Origin: Cellulomonas composti
GTDB lineage: Bacteria; Actinomycetota; Actinomycetes; Actinomycetales; Cellulomonadaceae
Assembly (NCBI RefSeq): GCF_007990245.1
Contig: NZ_BJWG01000004.1
Location: 124,001-188,000, forward strand
Direction: 5' to 3'
Length of the DNA stretch: 64,000 nt
A program made the position numbers and the translations under genes. Below are positions 1 to 8,054 of this stretch, in pieces. Position 1 is the stretch's first letter. Every line of letters begins with the position of its first letter. Below the pieces are notes generated by a model. It saw only the letters and a program-made list of their open reading frames with translations, was not told where the DNA came from and made no database searches.

Positions 1-1
1 C

Positions 2-253
2 GGCATGACCAAGCGCCTGGACCGCCTCGAGCGTGCGGGTCTCGTGCGGCGTCGGGTGTCCGACGACGACGCGCGCGGGCGTCTCGTCGCGCTCACCGCG
101 CGGGGGCGGCAGGTCATCGACGCGGCCTTCGCCGACCACCTCGCGAACGAGCACCGCCTGCTCGCCGAGCTCGAACCCGCCGACGTCGACGCCCTCGAGG
201 GCATCCTGCGGCGCTGGCTCGCGCGCCTCGAGGAGCCGCCGACGAACGCCTGA
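2..253 (+). CDS. MarR-family transcriptional regulator, C-terminal part (5' end cut by window)
   Basis: The visible 83 residues begin in the recognition-helix/wing region (MTKRLDRLERAGLVRR, then an acidic-basic wing VSDDDARGR) and run into the long C-terminal dimerisation helices, which is the usual order in MarR proteins. The reading frame is open from base 2, so the true start lies upstream of the window. The stop is TGA at 251-253. MarR proteins bind DNA as dimers and often control a neighbouring gene, but the target would lie outside the window. There is no sign that it regulates glyA, which has its own riboswitch and lies 227 bases downstream. Family assignment is firm; ligand and targets are unknown. 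Confidence 0.8.
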   Translation, partial: GMTKRLDRLERAGLVRRRVSDDDARGRLVALTARGRQVIDAAFADHLANEHRLLAELEPADVDALEGILRRWLARLEEPPTNA

Positions 254-321
254 CGGATCGCCGGCTCGCGGGCGGGCACGCGGAATCGGGTGGCACCGCA
301 CCCTCGTCGGGTTGCTAGTCT

Positions 322-404
322 GTGCGGGTCGCGACTGGCGCAGCGGGTGGGTCACCACCGGGGAGCGACGCAGCAGCAAGACCACGGGTCGAACGCCTGG
401 GCCC
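322..404 (+). ncRNA. ZTP (pfl) riboswitch upstream of glyA-folD
   Basis: The leader contains the hallmark blocks of the pfl/ZTP motif in the right order: GGGTCGCGACTGGCG at 326-340, a short hairpin GGTGGGTCACCACC at 346-359, CGGGGAGCG at 360-368, a variable linker, and GAACGCCTGGGC at 391-402. The last block is the conserved 3' domain that folds against the first one. ZTP riboswitches bind the folate-stress signal Z nucleotide (ZMP/ZTP) and usually sit before glyA, folD or purine genes, exactly the genes found here. About 76 bases separate the aptamer from the glyA start, enough for an expression platform. I could not identify a clear terminator stem by eye. Confidence 0.88.
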
Positions 405-480
405 CCGGTCACCTCACACACCGGTCCGTACCGAGTGCGCTGGGTGCCGGCCCACGCACGCTGACTGCCAGGGAGTCCCC

Positions 481-1767
481 ATGAGCGCCGAGAACGTCCT
501 CGACCAGAACATCGCCGACCTCGACCCGGAGATCGCCGCCGTCCTCGACGGCGAGCTCGCCCGCCAGCAGGGCACGCTCGAGATGATCGCGAGCGAGAAC
601 TTCGTCCCCCTCGCGGTCCTGCAGGCGCAGGGCTCCGTCCTCACCAACAAGTACGCCGAGGGCTACCCGGGCCGGCGCTACTACGGCGGCTGCGAGCAGG
701 TCGACATCGCCGAGAACATCGCGATCGAGCGCGCCAAGGCGCTGTTCGGCGCGCAGTTCGCCAACGTCCAGCCCCACTCCGGTGCCACGGCCAACGCCGC
801 GGTCCTGCACGCCATCGCGCGCCCCGGCGACACGATCCTCGGCCTCGCGCTCGACCAGGGCGGCCACCTCACGCACGGCATGAAGATCAACTTCTCGGGC
901 CGCCTCTACAACGTCGTCGCCTACGGCGTGGACCCCGAGACGTCGGTCGTCGACATGGCCGAGGTCCGCCGCCTCGCGATCGAGCACCAGCCCAAGGTGA
1001 TCATCGCCGGCTGGTCCGCCTACCCCCGCACGCTCGACTTCGCCGCGTTCCGCGAGATCGCCGACGAGGTCGGCGCGTACCTGTGGGTCGACATGGCGCA
1101 CTTCGCGGGCCTCGTCGCGGCCGGCGTGCACCCCTCGCCGGTGCCGCACGCGCACGTCGTCTCGTCGACCGTGCACAAGACGATCGGCGGCCCGCGCTCG
1201 GGCTTCATCCTGACCAACGACGCGGACATCGCGAAGAAGATCAACTCTGCGGTGTTCCCGGGCCAGCAGGGCGGCCCGCTCATGCACGTGATCGCCGCCA
1301 AGGCCGTCGCGTTCAAGATCGCCGCGACCCCCGAGTTCCGTGACCGCCAGGAGCGCACCGTGCGGGGCGCCGCGATCCTCGCCGAGCGGCTCACCGCTCC
1401 CGACGTCGCCGCCGCGGGCATCTCCGTGCGGTCCGGCGGCACGGACGTGCACCTCGTGCTCGTCGACCTGCGCAACGCCGCGATCGACGGCAAGCAGGCC
1501 GAGGACCTCCTGCACGAGTGCGGCATCACCGTGAACCGCAACGCCGTCCCGAACGACCCGCGGCCGCCGATGGTCACCTCCGGCCTGCGCATCGGCACGC
1601 CGGCGCTGGCGACGCGTGGCTTCGGCGATGCGGAGTTCATCGAGGTCGCCGAGATCATCGCGACCGCGCTCGTCGGCGGCGAGGCCACGGACGTCGCGGC
1701 ACTGAAGGCGCGCGTCGCGAAGCTGACCGAGGCGTTCCCGCTGTACCCGACGCTGCGCCAGTACTGA
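481..1767 (+). CDS. glyA: Serine hydroxymethyltransferase
   Basis: This 428-residue cytosolic PLP enzyme interconverts serine plus tetrahydrofolate with glycine plus 5,10-methylene-tetrahydrofolate. Visible signatures include IASENF near residue 36, the PLP-contacting aspartate in VDMAHFAGL (about D204) and the PLP lysine in [14 protein letters not shown] (about K233). Full-length similarity and normal length support the call. The ATG at 481 is preceded by AGGGAG, so the longer in-frame extension upstream, which overlaps the riboswitch, is not coding. It is followed after 10 bases by folD, which uses the product, and both genes should be controlled by the ZTP riboswitch at 322-404. Nothing is odd about the sequence. 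Confidence 0.97.
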   Translation: MSAENVLDQNIADLDPEIAAVLDGELARQQGTLEMIASENFVPLAVLQAQGSVLTNKYAEGYPGRRYYGGCEQVDIAENIAIERAKALFGAQFANVQPHSGATANAAVLHAIARPGDTILGLALDQGGHLTHGMKINFSGRLYNVVAYGVDPETSVVDMAEVRRLAIEHQPKVIIAGWSAYPRTLDFAAFREIADEVGAYLWVDMAHFAGLVAAGVHPSPVPHAHVVSSTVHKTIGGPRSGFILTNDADIAKKINSAVFPGQQGGPLMHVIAAKAVAFKIAATPEFRDRQERTVRGAAILAERLTAPDVAAAGISVRSGGTDVHLVLVDLRNAAIDGKQAEDLLHECGITVNRNAVPNDPRPPMVTSGLRIGTPALATRGFGDAEFIEVAEIIATALVGGEATDVAALKARVAKLTEAFPLYPTLRQY

Positions 1768-1777
1768 GAGGCGAGCC

Positions 1778-2659
1778 ATGACGGCACAGATTCTCGACGG
1801 CACGGCCACCGCGGCCGCGATCAAGTCCGAGCTGACCGTCCGCGTCGCGACGCTCGCCGCGCGCGGCGTCACGCCCGGCCTCGGCACGCTGCTCGTCGGC
1901 GACGACCCGGGTAGCAGGTGGTACGTCGCGGGCAAGCACCGCGACTGCGCCGAGGTCGGCATCGCCTCCATCCAGGAGGAGCTGCCCGCCGACGCCACGC
2001 AGGAGGACATCGAGGCCGCGGTCCGACGGCTCAACGAGAACCCCGCGTGCACCGGCTTCATCGTCCAGCTCCCCCTGCCGAAGGGCATCGACACGAATCG
2101 TGTGCTCGAGCTCGTCGACCCGGAGAAGGACGCGGACGGCCTGCACCCGACGAACCTCGGGCGGCTGGTCCTGCGCGTCAACGAGCCCGTCGACTCGCCG
2201 CTGCCGTGCACGCCGCGCGGGATCGTCGAGCTGCTGCTGCGGCACGGCATCGACCTGCGCGGGGCCGATGTCGTCGTCGTCGGGCGCGGCGTGACCGTCG
2301 GGCGCTCGATCGGGCTGCTGCTGACTCGTCGGGAGCTCAACGCGACGGTGACGCTGACGCACACCGGCACCGAGGACCTCGCCGAGCACACGCGTCACGC
2401 GGACGTCATCGTCGCGGCCGCCGGTGTGGCCGGGATCATCACGGCCGAGCTGGTCAAGCCGGGAGCGGTCGTCGTGGACGTGGGCGTCTCGCGCGCCGTC
2501 GACCCGGAGACCGGCAAGAGCCGCGTCGTCGGGGACGTCGACCCGGGCGTGCGCGAGGTCGCCTCCTGGGTGTCGCCCAACCCGGGCGGCGTCGGGCCGA
2601 TGACCCGCGCGATGCTCCTGTCGAACGTCGTCGAGGCCGCCGAGCGGCTCGCGGGCTGA
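1778..2659 (+). CDS. folD: Bifunctional methylene-THF dehydrogenase / methenyl-THF cyclohydrolase
   Basis: FolD oxidises 5,10-methylene-THF with NADP and hydrolyses the methenyl product to 10-formyl-THF for purine synthesis. The 293-residue protein has the family length. The active-site tyrosine and lysine appear in [12 protein letters not shown] (about Y49 and K53), with GFIVQLPLP, the dinucleotide-binding [16 protein letters not shown] near residues 165-180, and the C-terminal PGGVGPMT signature. The start ATG at 1778 has GAGAGGCGAGCC just upstream. It forms an operon with glyA (10-base gap), so serine-derived one-carbon units pass directly between the two enzymes. The GRGVTVGR variant replaces the GRSNIVGK form seen in E. 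coli and is common in actinobacteria. Confidence 0.96.
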   Translation: MTAQILDGTATAAAIKSELTVRVATLAARGVTPGLGTLLVGDDPGSRWYVAGKHRDCAEVGIASIQEELPADATQEDIEAAVRRLNENPACTGFIVQLPLPKGIDTNRVLELVDPEKDADGLHPTNLGRLVLRVNEPVDSPLPCTPRGIVELLLRHGIDLRGADVVVVGRGVTVGRSIGLLLTRRELNATVTLTHTGTEDLAEHTRHADVIVAAAGVAGIITAELVKPGAVVVDVGVSRAVDPETGKSRVVGDVDPGVREVASWVSPNPGGVGPMTRAMLLSNVVEAAERLAG

Positions 2660-2676
2660 CGAACCGGCTGACGCGC

Positions 2677-2705
2677 CGTGCTCGCGGCTCTAGGCTGCGA
2701 GCACG
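2677..2705. terminator. Inverted repeat after folD, possible terminator
   Basis: CGTGCTCGC at 2677-2685 and GCGAGCACG at 2697-2705 form a perfect 9-bp stem with an 11-base loop, 18 bases after the folD stop. There is no U tract, which is common for actinobacterial terminators. The loop contains TAGGCT (2691-2696), which could instead be a -10 box for the next gene, so the role is uncertain. Confidence 0.4.
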
Positions 2706-2757
2706 GTCGTCGGCGTCGACGGCCGGTCCGACGAACCGCGTGAGGAGGCGGCTCGGG

Positions 2758-3084
2758 ATGAAGCCGTCGCAGGCCGGCCGCTCGGCCGGGAAGATCATCG
2801 GCGGCCTGGCGCTGCTGCTCGTCGGCGCGTTCTTCTGGCTCGACGCGCGGCTGTCCGCCGTGGCCGCCGAGGAGACCGGGCTGTCCGCGTGGGGGGTGGC
2901 CGGCATCGTCGTCGCCGCGGTCGGGTTCGTCGTCGTGCTGTACGGCGTGTGGCAGCTCGCGACGAACGTCGACCTCGCGGCCGACGTCGCGGCGCGCGCC
3001 CTCTATACGCAGCGCCAGCAGGACGCCGTCGCCGACGCCGAGGCGCGGCGTCGGGCCCAGCCGCCCGCGGCCGGTGCACCGTGA
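2758..3084 (+). CDS. Small two-helix membrane protein, unknown function (paralogue of next gene)
   Basis: This 108-residue protein has two predicted membrane segments (about residues 14-28 and 46-65) followed by a charged, alanine-rich cytoplasmic-type tail. I do not recognise a named family. A strong ribosome site, GAGGAGG, lies about nine bases before the ATG at 2758, which fixes the start and rules out the long upstream frame extension. The stop overlaps a GTG start for the next gene (GTGA at 3081-3084). Both proteins share the block WQLATNVDLAA right after the second helix, so they are tandem paralogues and probably work together. Function is unknown. Confidence 0.75.
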   Translation: MKPSQAGRSAGKIIGGLALLLVGAFFWLDARLSAVAAEETGLSAWGVAGIVVAAVGFVVVLYGVWQLATNVDLAADVAARALYTQRQQDAVADAEARRRAQPPAAGAP

Positions 3085-3635
3085 CCCCCGACGCGGGTGG
3101 GCTCATGAGGCGTGACGAGATGTCGTCGCACGGGTGGGCGAGGTCCGCGTCCCTCCTGGTCCGGGGCGTCGCGCTGGTCGTCGTCGGGCTCGTCGTGCTC
3201 CTCCTGGCGCTCTACGCGTCGATCCGCGCCGAGATCGACGGCGGGGGTGGCTCGCGCACGAACACGGTGTGGGTGCTGATCGGCTCGTGCGTGCTGATCG
3301 GCGGGCTCGTGCTGCTGTGCGTCGGGCTGTGGCAGCTCGCGACGAACGTCGACCTCGCGGCGTTCGCCGCCGCTCGTCGGCTCGCGCAGGACGAGACGGC
3401 CGCGGCCGCCGCGCGCGACGCGCTCCCCGCGCGCTACCAGGAGCCGGACGACGAGCACGACGACGAGCAGGGCGACGAGCACGACGACGAGCAGGGCGAC
3501 GAGCAGGGCGACGGGCCGGACGACGGGCCGGACGACGAGCCGGACGACGAGCACGACGCTGGGCTGGACCTGGGGCAGGACGCTGGGCAGGACGCTGGGC
3601 AGGGCGTCGCGCCCGTGGGGCCCGGCGGGTCCTGA
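3081..3635 (+). CDS. Two-helix membrane protein with repetitive acidic tail, unknown function
   Basis: The protein has two membrane segments, the block GLWQLATNVDLAAFAAARRLA shared with the upstream gene, and then a tail of about 60 residues that is almost entirely Asp, Glu, Gly, His and Gln in short repeats (DDEHDDEQGDEHDDEQGDEQ and onward). I chose GTG at 3081, which overlaps the upstream stop as GTGA and implies coupled translation. An in-frame ATG at 3105 is the alternative. The tail is encoded by near-perfect DNA repeats, so its length may vary between strains. A metal- or cation-binding role for the tail is only a guess. No known domain is recognised. Confidence 0.7.
   Translation: MTPDAGGLMRRDEMSSHGWARSASLLVRGVALVVVGLVVLLLALYASIRAEIDGGGGSRTNTVWVLIGSCVLIGGLVLLCVGLWQLATNVDLAAFAAARRLAQDETAAAAARDALPARYQEPDDEHDDEQGDEHDDEQGDEQGDGPDDGPDDEPDDEHDAGLDLGQDAGQDAGQGVAPVGPGGS
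3446..3603 (+). repeat. In-frame tandem repeats encoding the acidic tail
   Basis: Units built from GACGAC, GACGAGCA and GACGAGCAGGGC repeat through this stretch, including a 24-base unit present twice in a row near 3455-3505, followed by repeats of CGACGGGCCGGA and of GGGCAGGACGCT. All unit lengths keep the reading frame of the membrane protein gene. Confidence 0.75.
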
Positions 3636-3723
3636 GCCCCGGCGCGGCGTGTCGGTGGCATGAGGCAGGATCGAGCCCTCCGGGTGGCGACGGCGCCCGG
3701 GTCGAGGGAACGGAGAGGGCCAC

Positions 3724-4536
3724 TTGCTCACGATCGCGAGCGTCAACGTCAACGGCATCCGGGCGGCGTACCGGCGCGGCATGGGGGAGTGGCTCGAGGA
3801 GCGCAGGCCCGACGTGCTGCTGCTGCAGGAGGTCCGCGCGACGGACGAGATCCTCGCCGACCACCTGGACCCTGGCGAGTGGCACCTGGCGCACGAGGCG
3901 AGCGAGACCAAGGGGCGCTCGGGCGTGGCGATCGCGTCCCGGCTGCCGATGTCAGCGGTCCGGATCGGCCTGCAGACGGGCGTGACGGGCGACGTCGGGC
4001 GGTGGGTCGAGGCCGATCTCGAGCTGCCCGCGCGCGACGGGGCGCCGGCCCGCACCGTCACGGTCGTCTCGGCGTACATCCACTCCGGCACGCTCGGGAC
4101 GCCGTCGATGGACGAGAAGTACGCGTTCCTCGACCAGGTCACCGCCCGGCTCGCGGATCTCGCGCAGGCGGGCGGGTACGCGGTGGTCGCGGGGGACGTC
4201 AACATCGCGCACCGCGAGGTCGACATCCGCAACTGGAAGGGCAACCTCAAGTCGGCGGGGTTCCTGCCGGCCGAGCGCGCGTACCTGGACCGCTGGTTCG
4301 ACGACCTCGGCTGGCGTGACCTGGGCCGGGAGCTGGGCGGGGAGGGTCCCGGTCCGTTCACGTGGTGGTCGTGGCGGGGCAAGGCGTTCGACAACGACGC
4401 GGGTTGGCGGATCGACTACCAACTCGCCACTCCGGACCTCGCGGACGCCGCGATCTCCGCCACCGTCGACCGCGCCGAGACCTACGCCGCCCGCTTCTCC
4501 GACCACGCGCCCCTGGTCGTCGAGTACGACCTGTAG
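3724..4536 (+). CDS. xth: Exodeoxyribonuclease III / AP endonuclease
   Basis: This 270-residue member of the exonuclease III (EEP) family cleaves DNA at abasic sites and trims 3' ends in base excision repair. It shows the family blocks in order: NVNGIRAA near the N terminus, LLQEVRA with the metal-binding glutamate (about residue 36), VVSAYIHSG, VVAGDVNIAHREVDI with the catalytic Asp-Asn pair, a WWSWRG block and the C-terminal SDHAPLVVEY with the catalytic Asp-His. The start is TTG at 3724, preceded by GGAGAGGG. Length is normal. It stands alone between the membrane pair and the SOS-linked HNH gene. Confidence 0.93.
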   Translation: MLTIASVNVNGIRAAYRRGMGEWLEERRPDVLLLQEVRATDEILADHLDPGEWHLAHEASETKGRSGVAIASRLPMSAVRIGLQTGVTGDVGRWVEADLELPARDGAPARTVTVVSAYIHSGTLGTPSMDEKYAFLDQVTARLADLAQAGGYAVVAGDVNIAHREVDIRNWKGNLKSAGFLPAERAYLDRWFDDLGWRDLGRELGGEGPGPFTWWSWRGKAFDNDAGWRIDYQLATPDLADAAISATVDRAETYAARFSDHAPLVVEYDL

Positions 4537-4581
4537 GCGCTCTCGGCGGCGTTCGCCGTGCGCGAAAGCGGCCCGTGGGCG

Positions 4582-4610
4582 TTGTCGGATTCGAACACCT
4601 GTTCTATTAT
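4582..4610 (+). promoter_or_regulatory. SOS promoter with LexA box
   Basis: A -35 box TTGTCG (4582-4587), a 17-base spacer and a -10 box TATTAT (4605-4610) lie just before the HNH gene. The spacer and the start of the -10 box hold TCGAACACCTGTTCTA (4591-4606), which matches the actinobacterial LexA box TCGAAC-N4-GTTCGA at 11 of 12 positions. The -10 box ends six bases before the ATG at 4617, so transcription should begin at or next to the start codon. Confidence 0.82.
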
Positions 4611-4616
4611 GGACGA

Positions 4617-6389
4617 ATGCGGAGAACAGCGACGGCGGGTTCGGGGTCTTCCGAGCCCGCGCGTCTGCTGACCGCGACGAGCGACCTCGCGCGCGGCCTC
4701 GGTCTCTTCGCGGGCGCGTTCCCGGACGCATCGGTGCCGGGGGAGGCGTCCCACGCCGCCGCGCTGGGCGAGGTGTCGCGGACCGCCGGGCACGGCGAGG
4801 CGTCGCATGCCGCTCGGTCGGGCGAGGCGTCGCAGACCGCCGGACGGGGCGAGGTCTCGCGCGCTGCCGGGCCGGGCGAGGTGTCGCGCGCTGCCGGGCC
4901 GGGCGAGGCGATCGACCTCATCGCGGCGCTCGAGGCGCTGAAGTCCGCGGCGAGCGCGGCGCAGGCGCGGCTCGCGGTCGAGGTGCGTGACGAACGGGTG
5001 CGCGCGGACGCGGAAGCCGGCGTGCGGGCCGAGCGGCGGGGCGCGGGCGCGGCGGCACAGGTCGCGCTCGCCCGGCGGGAGTCGCCGCACCGGGGGAGCG
5101 CCCTGATGGGGGCGGCCCGGGCGTGGGTCGACGAGATGCCGCACACCTTCGCCGCCCTCGCGGCGGGGGTGCTGTCCGAGTGGCGCGCGATGCAGCTGGT
5201 GCGCGAGACGGCGTGCGTGGCGGTGGAGGTCAGGCGCGCGATCGACCGACGCGTCTGCGCGGACCACGCGGCGTTGAGCGGGCTCGGTACACGCCAGTTT
5301 CTCGGACGCGCCCGCGCGCTCGCGGCCGAGCTCGATCCGGCCTCGGTGGTCGAGCGACGCAGGCGGGCGGTCGGCGAGCGCGCGGTGTCGCTGCGTCCCG
5401 CGCCCGACTCGATGACGTACCTGACGGCCCTCCTCCCGGTCCAGCAGGGAGTCGCGTGCCTGGCGGCGCTCATGCGTGCCGCGGACAGTGCCCGCGCCAC
5501 CGGCGACCCGCGCGGGCGCGGGCAGGTCATGGCGGACACGCTCGTCGAGCGGGTCACCGGTCAGGTGTCCGCCGAGGACGTGCCGGTCACCGTGAGCTTG
5601 GTCGTCTCCGACCGCACGTTGCTGGGCGCCGGCTCGGAGCCCGCGCACCTCGACGCGCACGGATCGGTGCCGGCGCAGATCGCCCGCGAGCTCGTGGCAC
5701 GCGGGATCGACGCCGGGGCCGCGTGGCTGCGCCGCATCTACGCGGACGAGTGCGGTGACCTCGTCGCGATGTCGTCGGCCTCGCGGTTCCACCCACCCGG
5801 GCTGTCCGCCGCACTGCGCGTCCGAGACCAGGGGCTCTGCCGGACTCCGTACTGCGACGCCCCGATCCGGCACGCCGACCACGTCCGAGCGGCCGCGGAC
5901 GGCGGGCCGACCGACCTGGCGAACTCCCAGGGGTTGTGCGAGGCGTGCAACCACACGAAGCAGCTGCCCGGCTGGCAGCAGAGCGTGATCGCGCCGGTCG
6001 CGGCTCCGGCGGCCGAGGACGCCTGTCGAGGGCCGTCGCGCCGGCACGCCGTCGAGACGCAGACCCCCACCGGCCACCGCTACCGCTCGTCCGCGCCGCC
6101 ACTCCCGGCGCCGGCGACCCAGCCTGCGCCGATGACCCAGCCTGCGCCGGCGACCCAGCCTGCGCCGGCGACCCAGCCTGCGCCGGTGACCCAGCCTGCG
6201 CCGGTGACCCAGCCTGCAGCGGCCACGCAGCCTGCGACGGCGACTCCGCCTGCGACGGAGCCGGGCGCGCTGTCCGAGGCCCGGGTGGGTTCCGACTCGG
6301 CCGCGCTCGCGGCGGTCGACGTCGACTGGGAGTCGGTGGTGGACGGGTTGCTGGTCGAGCTGCTCGCGAGCGCCGCCGGACCGCGCTGA
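4617..6389 (+). CDS. DUF222 / HNH endonuclease domain protein (13E12-type), SOS-linked
   Basis: The 590-residue protein has the DUF222 core in its middle part and an HNH nuclease domain near the C terminus, with CRTPYC, a DHV metal-binding histidine pair in RHADHVRAAADGGPT and LCEACNHTK. These proteins resemble the mycobacterial 13E12 repeat family, several members of which are LexA-controlled. The start ATG at 4617 has no Shine-Dalgarno sequence and lies six bases after a -10 box, so it is probably leaderless. Two low-complexity segments interrupt or extend the family pattern: repeats of GEVSRAAGP type (about residues 42-100) and a tail of TQPAP repeats (about residues 498-545). DNA cleavage is inferred from the HNH motif; the biological target is unknown. 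Confidence 0.85.
   Translation: MRRTATAGSGSSEPARLLTATSDLARGLGLFAGAFPDASVPGEASHAAALGEVSRTAGHGEASHAARSGEASQTAGRGEVSRAAGPGEVSRAAGPGEAIDLIAALEALKSAASAAQARLAVEVRDERVRADAEAGVRAERRGAGAAAQVALARRESPHRGSALMGAARAWVDEMPHTFAALAAGVLSEWRAMQLVRETACVAVEVRRAIDRRVCADHAALSGLGTRQFLGRARALAAELDPASVVERRRRAVGERAVSLRPAPDSMTYLTALLPVQQGVACLAALMRAADSARATGDPRGRGQVMADTLVERVTGQVSAEDVPVTVSLVVSDRTLLGAGSEPAHLDAHGSVPAQIARELVARGIDAGAAWLRRIYADECGDLVAMSSASRFHPPGLSAALRVRDQGLCRTPYCDAPIRHADHVRAAADGGPTDLANSQGLCEACNHTKQLPGWQQSVIAPVAAPAAEDACRGPSRRHAVETQTPTGHRYRSSAPPLPAPATQPAPMTQPAPATQPAPATQPAPVTQPAPVTQPAAATQPATATPPATEPGALSEARVGSDSAALAAVDVDWESVVDGLLVELLASAAGPR
4741..4911 (+). repeat. In-frame degenerate repeats, N-terminal part of HNH protein
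   Basis: A unit of about 27-30 bases encoding GEVSRAAGP-like peptides repeats six times with variation; the last two copies (4859-4911) are nearly identical. The repeats keep the reading frame. Confidence 0.7.
6106..6258 (+). repeat. 15-18-base in-frame tandem repeats, TQPAP tail of HNH protein
   Basis: Copies of CCGGCGACCCAGCCTGCG and close variants (GTGACC, ATGACC) repeat eight or nine times and encode a TQPAPA-type tail after the HNH domain. Confidence 0.75.
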
Positions 6390-6427
6390 CCCGCTGGACC
6401 GCGCTGACCCGCGGAACCGGGCTGACC

Positions 6428-6630
6428 CACCGGACCGGGCTCACTCGACCCACGCGGTTGATCCGACGGGCCGGCTGACTCGACCCATTCGGTCAGTCCG
6501 TCGGACCGGGCTCCCTCGACCCACTCGGCTCGTCTGACGGACCAGGCTCCCTCGACCCACTCGGCTTGTCCGAGGGAGCGGGCTCCCTCGACCGACTCAG
6601 CTTGTCCGACGGACCGGTCTCGCTCGGCTG
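6428..6630. repeat. 36-base tandem array crossing the MFS stop codon
   Basis: Units of 36 bases occur at 6497-6532, 6533-6568 and 6569-6604, with a partial copy from 6605 and two more decayed copies at 6462-6496 and 6428-6461. The first three encode the C-terminal tail of the minus-strand MFS protein (PSGSREPGPSD-type units). The MFS stop codon (6493-6495) lies inside the decayed copy, so the array continues into non-coding DNA. Confidence 0.75.
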
Positions 6631-8007
6631 GGGAGCGGGCGGGGAGGGAAGGCGTTCCATCCGCAGGAGCGGGGAGATGAGGACGGGAAGGGTCGCGAGG
6701 GCGCCGACACCGACACTGACCCACATCGTCGCCGTGACGCCGAGGTGCGTGCCGAGCCAGCCGCCGAGCAGTGCGCCGATCGGCATGGAGCCCCAGACGA
6801 TGAACCGCACGGAGGCGTTCATGCGGCCGAGCAGGGCGGGCGGGCACAGTCGCTGCCGGAAGCTGACCTGCGCGACGTTGTAGACGATGACGAAGAAGTA
6901 GAGGATCACGCCGCCGACGACCAGGACGACCTGCGCCGGCACGGTGACGACCGCGGCGAGCGGGAAGAAGACCCCGCCGACTGCGAACCCGATCGCGGAC
7001 ACCGGGATGATGCGCGCCTCGCCGACGAGACGGCTCAGCCGGGCGGCGGTGAACGCGCCGACGAGCCCGCCGACGGCGGAGGCGGAGACCAGCGTGCCGA
7101 AGGCTGCGGCATCGAGTCCCAGGGTGCGCAGCGCGTAGATCACGAGCACGGCACCCGAGATGGAGGAGCCGAGGTTGGACAGCGACGTCGTGGCGACGAT
7201 CCGTCGCAGGATCGGCTGGTGCACGACGAAGCGCAGGCCCTCGGCGATCTCGGTGCGCATCGGGCGGCGGGTCTCCGGTGCCGGGGGCTCCTCGCGATGC
7301 GCGATCCGCCCGACGGCGAACGCCGAGATCAGGTACGTGACGACGTTCACGGCGATCAGCGCGGGCGCGGCGATCACCCGCAGCAGCGCGCCGCCGATCG
7401 CGGGCGCGGCGACCTGGGCCACGGACTGGGTGGCCTGGAGCTTGGAGTTGCCCTCGACGACGTGCTCGAGCCCGACGAGGCCGGGCACGTAGCTCTGGTG
7501 GGCGACGTCGAAGAACACCGAGGCCGTGCTGATCGCGGCCGCGGCGACGACGAGGAGCGGCACCGAGGCGAACCCGGCGAACGCCGCGACGACGACGAAG
7601 CCGAGCACCAGTGCGCGAACCAGGTCGGCGACGATCAGCACGCGTCGCTTGCGCATCCGGTCCACCCACGCGCCGGCAGGCAGGCCGATCACCAGGAACG
7701 CCGCGGTCTCGGCGGCGGTCAGCGTGCCCATCTGCCACTCGGAGGCGTGCAGGTGCTGCACGGCGTAGATCGGCAGCGCCAGCATCGTGAGCTGTGCGCC
7801 GAGCTGGCCGAGCGCGTCGCCGCCCCACAGCCACCGGAAGTCCCGGTGGTGGACGAGCGACCGGTGGTCGACCGACTCATGGTCGGGCAGCTCTTGGTCG
7901 GTCAGCCCGTGGCTGTTCGGGTCGTCGCTCGGCGACCGGTCGTCCCGGGCCCGGGCCGGGTCCGGCGCCGTCGCCGACTCGGCTTCGGGCGGGGACGGTG
8001 GGGTCAC
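6493..8007 (-). CDS. MFS transporter, probable drug or siderophore exporter
   Basis: This is a 12-helix major facilitator of the EntS / multidrug exporter type. The N-terminal half carries the loop 2-3 signature GAWVDRMRKRRVL (a variant of GxxxDRxxRR) after two membrane helices. The N terminus is about 50 residues of Pro/Asp/His-rich cytoplasmic sequence and the C terminus ends in 12-residue repeats. I chose GTG at 8007. A TTG at 8043 would put the palindromic operator (8025-8048) inside the gene. The divergent winged-helix regulator (8055) very likely controls it, which fits inducible efflux. Substrate is unknown. Confidence 0.82.
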   Translation of the reverse strand: MTPPSPPEAESATAPDPARARDDRSPSDDPNSHGLTDQELPDHESVDHRSLVHHRDFRWLWGGDALGQLGAQLTMLALPIYAVQHLHASEWQMGTLTAAETAAFLVIGLPAGAWVDRMRKRRVLIVADLVRALVLGFVVVAAFAGFASVPLLVVAAAAISTASVFFDVAHQSYVPGLVGLEHVVEGNSKLQATQSVAQVAAPAIGGALLRVIAAPALIAVNVVTYLISAFAVGRIAHREEPPAPETRRPMRTEIAEGLRFVVHQPILRRIVATTSLSNLGSSISGAVLVIYALRTLGLDAAAFGTLVSASAVGGLVGAFTAARLSRLVGEARIIPVSAIGFAVGGVFFPLAAVVTVPAQVVLVVGGVILYFFVIVYNVAQVSFRQRLCPPALLGRMNASVRFIVWGSMPIGALLGGWLGTHLGVTATMWVSVGVGALATLPVLISPLLRMERLPSPPAPQPSETGPSDKLSRSREPAPSDKPSGSREPGPSDEPSGSREPGPTD

Positions 8008-8024
8008 GCGTCCCAGGATGGGCG

Positions 8025-8048
8025 ACTGATTGGGAAAAGTCAATCAGT
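8025..8048. promoter_or_regulatory. Operator between MFS gene and its regulator
   Basis: A perfect inverted repeat with 8-base arms, ACTGATTG (8025-8032) and CAATCAGT (8041-8048), has an AT-rich 8-base spacer. It lies exactly between two divergent genes, the exporter and a winged-helix regulator, as expected for a dimeric repressor site that controls both promoters. Confidence 0.7.
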
Positions 8049-8054
8049 GGCAGG

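Noticed and set aside
409..2391. Long antisense open frame across glyA-folD
   Set aside because: High GC removes stop codons from the opposite strand; it has no ribosome site or domain and lies across two well-supported genes.
6106..6258. Tandem repeats as a CRISPR array
   Set aside because: The units are short, contiguous, in frame with a protein and have no spacers; no cas genes are present.
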